NCBI GenBank assembly: GCA_946538475.1
Contig: CAMNGN010000081.1
Location: 1-8,694, forward strand
From: an uncultured Blautia sp.
Lineage (GTDB): Bacteria > Bacillota > Clostridia > Lachnospirales > Lachnospiraceae
DNA: 8,694 nt
Direction of reading: 5' to 3'
Each line of letters starts with the position of its first letter. Positions within the stretch are counted from its first letter, which is position 1. The position numbers and the translations under genes are program-made. The notes beneath the pieces were generated by a model. The model did not search any database. It worked only from the letters and a program-made list of their open reading frames with translations, and had not been told where the DNA came from. This document shows positions 4,704-8,694 of the stretch, one piece after another.

Positions 4704-5921
4704 TTACATCGCCGCGTACATACCGAACATAGCCATATATATGGCGATCACTATGAATCCCGCAAAACCGGCAAGAAATACCAGTATGGTCGGCTCAAGT
4801 TTTGCAAGGGCATCTGCCGTGGCCTGTTCAAGCTCGGCATCGTAATAGTTGGCTGTCATCGCGAGTGTCCGGGAAAGCTCACCGCTCTCCTCTCCGACGG
4901 CGGTCATGTCCACCAGGATCTCCGGAAGGCAGCCTGCCTCCCTGAGGCTGAAGCCCAGGGTATGCCCTTCTTCAAGCCGTCCGGTTATCTTACCGACTTC
5001 GGTGCTTACAAAGTAATTATCGAGAACTCTTGCCGTGATCCCCACCGCCTTTGTGATCGGGAGTCCTGCATCGATCATCATTGTCATGGTATTGGCAAAC
5101 TGGCTTGCCGCGTTGAGCACGTTTATGTTGCCGAGTACCGGCATTTTCATCGCGAATTTTGCCAAATTCATGCGGCCGTTTTCGGTGTTGCCGTATAATT
5201 TGAATGCGATAAACAGGACGATCGCCACCAGGGCAATGTACAGGATGTTATTGCGGAAGAAATCCGACATTCCTATAAGGAGCTGCGTTACAAAGGGAAG
5301 CTCCGCATCGTAATCGTCAAAGATTGCAGTAAATGTCGGCACGACCTTCACCATCAGGACAATGACGACCACAATGGCTACCACCAAGACGAAGGCCGGA
5401 TAGATCAGAGCACCCCGCACCTTTCCTTTCATCTTTATCTGCTTGTTGTAATGTTCACTTATGGATTCGAAGGCGCTGTCCAGGTTTCCTGCTTCCTCTC
5501 CGGCATGGATCGTCTCAAGGAAGGTTACCGGAAGCTGCTTTTTACCTCTCTCAGCGAAGCTGGCCGAGATCGATCTTCCCGATTCAACATCGTCGGCGAC
5601 CTGGAGCAGGATCTTTTTGAGCGGCTTATCCGTCATTTTTTCTGCGATTAGATGGACTGTACGGGCGATGGGAACCCCTGCGCGAAGGATAACGGCGAAC
5701 TGGCTGCACATCAATGTGAAGGCTTTGTCGTCGATCTTGTTTCCCCCGATCTCCATGTTCAGGAAAGAGGAACCTTTTTTCTCATCCATCTGGGTCAGCT
5801 GAGTGACTATCGGATAAAGTTCCTTAAGTTTTGCGGCCGCGTCCATCTCGTTAAAGCCTTCGATCACCCCGGAAACCTTTTTTCCGTCCCTGGAAACGGC
5901 CTGATATTTATAATTGATCAT
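4704..5921 (-). CDS. pilC: Type IV pilus platform membrane protein
   Basis: The 405-residue product is a complete PilC/GspF protein. A short N-terminal region (about 1-60, beginning with Tyr-Lys-Tyr-Gln-Ala-Val) precedes two homologous T2SSF domains (about 68-192 and 271-395). The first has Gly-Val-Pro-Ile and Gly-Glu-Glu-Ala-Gly-Asn-Leu; the second has Gly-Leu-Pro-Ile and Gly-Glu-Glu-Ser-Gly-Glu-Leu. Membrane segments lie at about 176-197, 226-242 and 378-398. The protein sits in the cytoplasmic membrane and couples the PilB/PilT motors to pilin insertion and removal. The ATG at 5921 is supported by AGGAG 9 bases upstream. It follows pilT by 25 bases and is followed after 2 bases by the pilin-like gene. 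Length and domain order are normal for the family. Confidence 0.96.
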   Translation of the reverse strand: MINYKYQAVSRDGKKVSGVIEGFNEMDAAAKLKELYPIVTQLTQMDEKKGSSFLNMEIGGNKIDDKAFTLMCSQFAVILRAGVPIARTVHLIAEKMTDKPLKKILLQVADDVESGRSISASFAERGKKQLPVTFLETIHAGEEAGNLDSAFESISEHYNKQIKMKGKVRGALIYPAFVLVVAIVVVIVLMVKVVPTFTAIFDDYDAELPFVTQLLIGMSDFFRNNILYIALVAIVLFIAFKLYGNTENGRMNLAKFAMKMPVLGNINVLNAASQFANTMTMMIDAGLPITKAVGITARVLDNYFVSTEVGKITGRLEEGHTLGFSLREAGCLPEILVDMTAVGEESGELSRTLAMTANYYDAELEQATADALAKLEPTILVFLAGFAGFIVIAIYMAMFGMYAAM

Positions 5922-5946
5922 GACACATAACTCCTAACCAAGAATC

Positions 5947-6990
5947 TTATGCGTTCTTCTTTACATAATCGGTCTCGTGGGCATAGCGCAGAGCCACATC
6001 TTTGCTGATCTTTCCGCCTCTTACCAGACGTACAAGAGCCTGGTCCATTGTCTGGCCGCCTATCTGGACGCTTGTCGCTATGGCGTTGGCAATCTGAGGC
6101 GTGTTTCCGTTTCTTATAAGATTGCGGATAGCGTCGGTCACCACCATCATTTCGACTGCCAGTGCCCTGCCGCCTGCTTTTTTGGGGACAAGCTGCTGAG
6201 TAATAACGGCCTGGAGGCACATGGAAAGCTGCAGCCTGATCTGTGTCTGCATGGCTTCGGGAAAGACCTGCACGATACGGTCTATGGCATCGGAAGCACT
6301 GCCTGTGTGCAGGGTTCCGAAAACCAGATGGCCTGTCTCGGCCGCGGTTATCGCAGTTTCAATCGTTTCGCGGTCTCGCATCTCACCGATCAGGATGACG
6401 TTCGGATCTTCACGAAGGCTGGCCCGCAGACCTGATGCAAAGCTCATCGTGTCCTTGCCGACCTCACGCTGGTTGATCGCCGCCTTGTCCGGTGTGTAGA
6501 TGTATTCAACGGGATCTTCAAGCGTTACTATGTGACATTTTTGCGTATGGTTGATGTAATCCAGAAGCGCGGCCAGTGTCGTCGATTTACCGGAACCGGT
6601 CTCGCCTGTCACCAGCACTATACCCTTGTGAAGTCCGGGCAGATTCAAAGCTGCCGGCGGAAGGCCGAGGGTGTCCAGCTTCGGGATGGTATCTGACAAA
6701 AGACGGAGGGCCACCGATGGTATCCCCTGCTGCCTGAAGATATGGATACGGCAGCGGTTGCCGGCGTAGGTCGAAGCCGCGTCCAGCTCACCGGTCCGTT
6801 CATATTCTCCGTAGGCCGGTCCCGAAAGTTCTCTTGCTATGTCGAAGCAGTCGTCCGCCGAGAGGGGAAGAGAGCTCATATCTTCGAGCTGTCCGTCCTT
6901 ACGATATTTGGGCGGAAGGCCAAAAATAAGATGGATATCAGAGGCATGATCCTGTTTTGCTTTTGCTACCAGATTTTCTACACTTATCAT
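5947..6990 (-). CDS. pilT: Pilus retraction ATPase PilT
   Basis: The 347-residue hexameric cytoplasmic ATPase powers pilus retraction by pilin removal. It shows the N-terminal Ala-Ser-Asp-Ile-His-Leu motif (residues 16-21), Walker A Gly-Glu-Thr-Gly-Ser-Gly-Lys-Ser-Thr (129-137), the Asp box (about 157-163), Walker B Ile-Leu-Ile-Gly-Glu-Met-Arg (199-205), and the His box ending Thr-Leu-His-Thr (226-229). It also has Ala-Ile-Arg-Asn-Leu-Ile (287-292), characteristic of PilT and required for retraction in known members. It lacks the Cys pairs and long N-terminal domain of PilB. The start chosen is ATG at 6990 because AGGAG lies 8 bases upstream; the in-frame ATG at 7008 has no such site and would add six residues. 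It is 36 bases after pilB. Having both motors side by side indicates dynamic pili rather than a secretion or competence pseudopilus. Confidence 0.96.
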   Translation of the reverse strand: MISVENLVAKAKQDHASDIHLIFGLPPKYRKDGQLEDMSSLPLSADDCFDIARELSGPAYGEYERTGELDAASTYAGNRCRIHIFRQQGIPSVALRLLSDTIPKLDTLGLPPAALNLPGLHKGIVLVTGETGSGKSTTLAALLDYINHTQKCHIVTLEDPVEYIYTPDKAAINQREVGKDTMSFASGLRASLREDPNVILIGEMRDRETIETAITAAETGHLVFGTLHTGSASDAIDRIVQVFPEAMQTQIRLQLSMCLQAVITQQLVPKKAGGRALAVEMMVVTDAIRNLIRNGNTPQIANAIATSVQIGGQTMDQALVRLVRGGKISKDVALRYAHETDYVKKNA

Positions 6991-6998
6991 TCTCTTCT

Positions 6999-7003
6999 CT
7001 CCT
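6999..7003 (-). promoter_or_regulatory. Ribosome binding site deciding the pilT start
   Basis: AGGAG on the minus strand lies 8 bases before the ATG at 6990, between it and the alternative ATG at 7008. It therefore supports the shorter 347-residue protein. Confidence 0.8.
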
Positions 7004-7026
7004 GTCATAATAAAAGAACAACTACA

Positions 7027-8694
7027 TCAGATATCCTCATAAACCACACGGAGAACTTCATCTACCGTTGTCTCTCCGTTCTCCAGCAGTCTCATCGCAT
7101 TCTGTTTAAGTGAGACGAAATCGCTTCCGGGCGCTTCAAGCAGTTTCTCGATTGCCTCACGCCCTTTTCCTGCAGCCACCATCCGGCGGACCTGTATGGT
7201 AAGCGGGAATATCTCGAACACGGCAGTTCTTCCTCTGTAACCGGTGTCGAAGCACTCCGGGCAGCCTTTGCCGTGATAGAATATGCGTTCAGGATCGTAG
7301 GTAAGTCCAAGCTCCTCCTGCTCCTCGGCAGTCGGCGTGTAGGGCTCGCGACAGCGCGGACAGATCTTCCTGACAAGTCGCTGAGAAATAACGCCTTTCA
7401 GAGCACTCGCCACCAGGTAAGGCTCAACTCCCATATCGGTCAGACGTTCCACTGTACCCAGAGCGTCGCTCGTATGGATGGTGGAAAGCACCACATGGCC
7501 GGTAATGGCGGCTCTCATGGCTATCTCGGCCGTCTCGCCGTCACGGATCTCGCCTATGGCTATGATATCGGGGTCCTGCCTCAGGATGGACCGAAGGCCG
7601 CTGGCAAAGGTCATTCCTATCTTTTCGTTGATCTGGACCTGATTAACGCCGTCAATGTTGTATTCGACCGGATCCTCCAGGGTCACCAGGTTGACTTCCC
7701 GGGTGTTCATGTCCCCGACCATCGTGTACATGGTGGTGGACTTACCGCTTCCGGTAGGACCTACTATAAGAATCACGCCGTTTTTCACGCGTATGATACG
7801 GTTGTATTTTTTGAGGTCGTCACCCGTAAGTCCTATAGAACTCTGATTGAGCCTCACTGCCGATTTGTCGAGCAGACGGCAGACTATCTTCTCGCCGTAC
7901 ACAGTCGGAAGAGTGGATACACGGAGGTCTATCTCGTGGTCATGCACTCTTACATTGAAACGCCCGTCCTGAGGCACTCTTCGCTCGGTTATGTCCATGC
8001 CGCTCATAACCTTCATTCGGGAGGTCACGGCTGCCTGAAGTTCTCTCGGGACCGTAAGGATATCGCGGAGCAGGCCGTCAATACGCATGCGTACCGAGAA
8101 CTCGCCTTCCCGCGGTTCCATATGCACGTCACTCGCACGTTCTGTCACCGCTCTCTCTATGATGGCATTGACCAGACGGATAGCCGGGGCCTGGTTGACC
8201 GATTCTTCTCCTACCTGGTTTGCGGCGAAGGTCATGTCGACGGCATCTGTCGTCTCGCCCGAGATGGCAGCCTCACGCTTCATCTCCTCGATAGCTTTTG
8301 CGGCACCTTCGTTGCCGTAAAGCACCTGTATCGCACGGTCTACGGCCGCCGACAGGGCCACCATCGGGATGACCCTTTTTTTTGCCGCCTTCTTAACTTC
8401 TTCTGTCGCATAGAAGTTGAGCGGGTCGGCCATAGCAAGATAAAGTTCGTCCCTTACCATCCTTACCGGGACCACCTGATACTGCTTTGCGATATGCTTG
8501 GGCACTACCTGTGCAAGCTCGGTCGGGATGTTAATTTTGGCCAGATCGATGAACTCAATACCCAGCTGCATCTGCAGAGCCTCGACCAGCTCGCTTTCGG
8601 TGATAAAGCCATTTTCCTGAAGGACGGCGCCCAGACGTTTGTTTGTTCCCTTCTGAAGGGCAATTCCCTCGGCAAGCTCTTCCTCGGTCAGAAG
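7027..8694 (-). CDS. pilB: Pilus extension ATPase PilB with MshEN cyclic-di-GMP domain (5' end outside window)
   Basis: A total of 555 codons are visible, and the frame runs open off the window; the ATG at 8571 is internal, since the 41 codons before it read as conserved PilB N-terminus. PilB is the hexameric cytoplasmic ATPase that drives pilin polymerisation through PilC. Counting from the first visible residue, an MshEN-type N-domain ends near residue 90 (motif Arg20-Leu-Gly ... Gly29 ... Leu36 ... Leu40 ... Gln43). Then come Ala-Ser-Asp-Val-His (187-191), Walker A Gly-Pro-Thr-Gly-Ser-Gly-Lys-Ser-Thr (312-320), the Asp box (about 338-344), Walker B (about 377-385), and the His box ending Thr-Ile-His-Thr (405-408). 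The zinc-binding pairs C445-x2-C448 and C478-x2-C481 are typical of PilB/GspE and absent from PilT. It appears to be the first visible gene of the operon; about 10-20 residues are probably missing. GspE of a type II secretion system is unlikely given the adjacent pilT and the pilMNO genes. Confidence 0.96.
   Translation of the reverse strand, partial: LLTEEELAEGIALQKGTNKRLGAVLQENGFITESELVEALQMQLGIEFIDLAKINIPTELAQVVPKHIAKQYQVVPVRMVRDELYLAMADPLNFYATEEVKKAAKKRVIPMVALSAAVDRAIQVLYGNEGAAKAIEEMKREAAISGETTDAVDMTFAANQVGEESVNQAPAIRLVNAIIERAVTERASDVHMEPREGEFSVRMRIDGLLRDILTVPRELQAAVTSRMKVMSGMDITERRVPQDGRFNVRVHDHEIDLRVSTLPTVYGEKIVCRLLDKSAVRLNQSSIGLTGDDLKKYNRIIRVKNGVILIVGPTGSGKSTTMYTMVGDMNTREVNLVTLEDPVEYNIDGVNQVQINEKIGMTFASGLRSILRQDPDIIAIGEIRDGETAEIAMRAAITGHVVLSTIHTSDALGTVERLTDMGVEPYLVASALKGVISQRLVRKICPRCREPYTPTAEEQEELGLTYDPERIFYHGKGCPECFDTGYRGRTAVFEIFPLTIQVRRMVAAGKGREAIEKLLEAPGSDFVSLKQNAMRLLENGETTVDEVLRVVYEDI

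Noticed and set aside
6991..7008. pilT start at ATG 7008
   Set aside because: There is no ribosome binding site before it, whereas AGGAG at 6999-7003 is correctly placed for the ATG at 6990.
3919..8694. Type II secretion or competence (ComG) pseudopilus instead of a type IV pilus
   Set aside because: PilB, PilC and PilD homologues are shared with those systems, but PilT together with PilM, PilN and PilO points to a type IV pilus.
8572..8694. ATG at 8571 as the true pilB start, leaving an upstream intergenic stretch
   Set aside because: The 41 codons before it are open and encode the conserved MshEN motif in frame, so the gene continues beyond the window.

Overview
This window is almost entirely one type IV pilus (T4P) assembly locus on the minus strand, read from right to left. 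The likely host is a monoderm Firmicute of the class Clostridia, possibly a Lachnospiraceae-like lineage. The basis is strong purine-rich ribosome binding sites before most genes, mid-range base composition, a complete inner-membrane pilus machine with no outer-membrane PilP/PilQ genes in the visible stretch, and a Clostridia-style pilin N-terminus. The taxonomic call is inference; no marker gene is present.

Layout in transcription order: pilB, the extension ATPase (8694 to 7027, 5' end cut by the window); pilT, the retraction ATPase (6990 to 5947); pilC, the platform protein (5921 to 4704); an unnamed pilin-like membrane protein (4701 to 3919); pilD, the prepilin peptidase (3881 to 3096); pilM (2989 to 1901), pilN (1901 to 1101) and pilO (1104 to 517), the cytoplasmic and membrane alignment complex; a 297-base gap with a promoter and a structured leader; then the start of a major-pilin-type gene (219 to 1, 3' end cut by the window). 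Most genes are separated by 2 to 37 bases or overlap, which suggests one operon. The 106-base pilD-pilM gap holds an imperfect stem-loop. The gap before the pilin gene holds a convincing sigma-A-type promoter, so the pilin can probably be transcribed separately.

How they work together (established for T4P families): PilD cleaves and methylates prepilins. PilB and PilT act from the cytoplasm on PilC to add or remove pilin subunits. PilM binds the N-terminus of PilN, and PilN/PilO form a membrane-spanning pair. The pilin gene supplies the fibre, and the unnamed pilin-like protein is a candidate minor or tip subunit.

The most informative observations are: (1) the PilB N-terminus carries the tandem MshEN motif spacing expected of a cyclic-di-GMP sensor; (2) the pilin-like protein lacks the Glu5 of ordinary pilins, as GspK-type tip initiators do; (3) PilN has a roughly 60-residue Ser/Thr/Gly-rich insertion before its last beta strand; (4) PilM has an acidic insertion; (5) the pilin gene has its own extended -10 promoter and a leader of about 147 bases that can form GC-rich hairpins and possibly a pseudoknot. 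I see no wholly new multi-gene system, no mobile element, no CRISPR array and no RNA gene.
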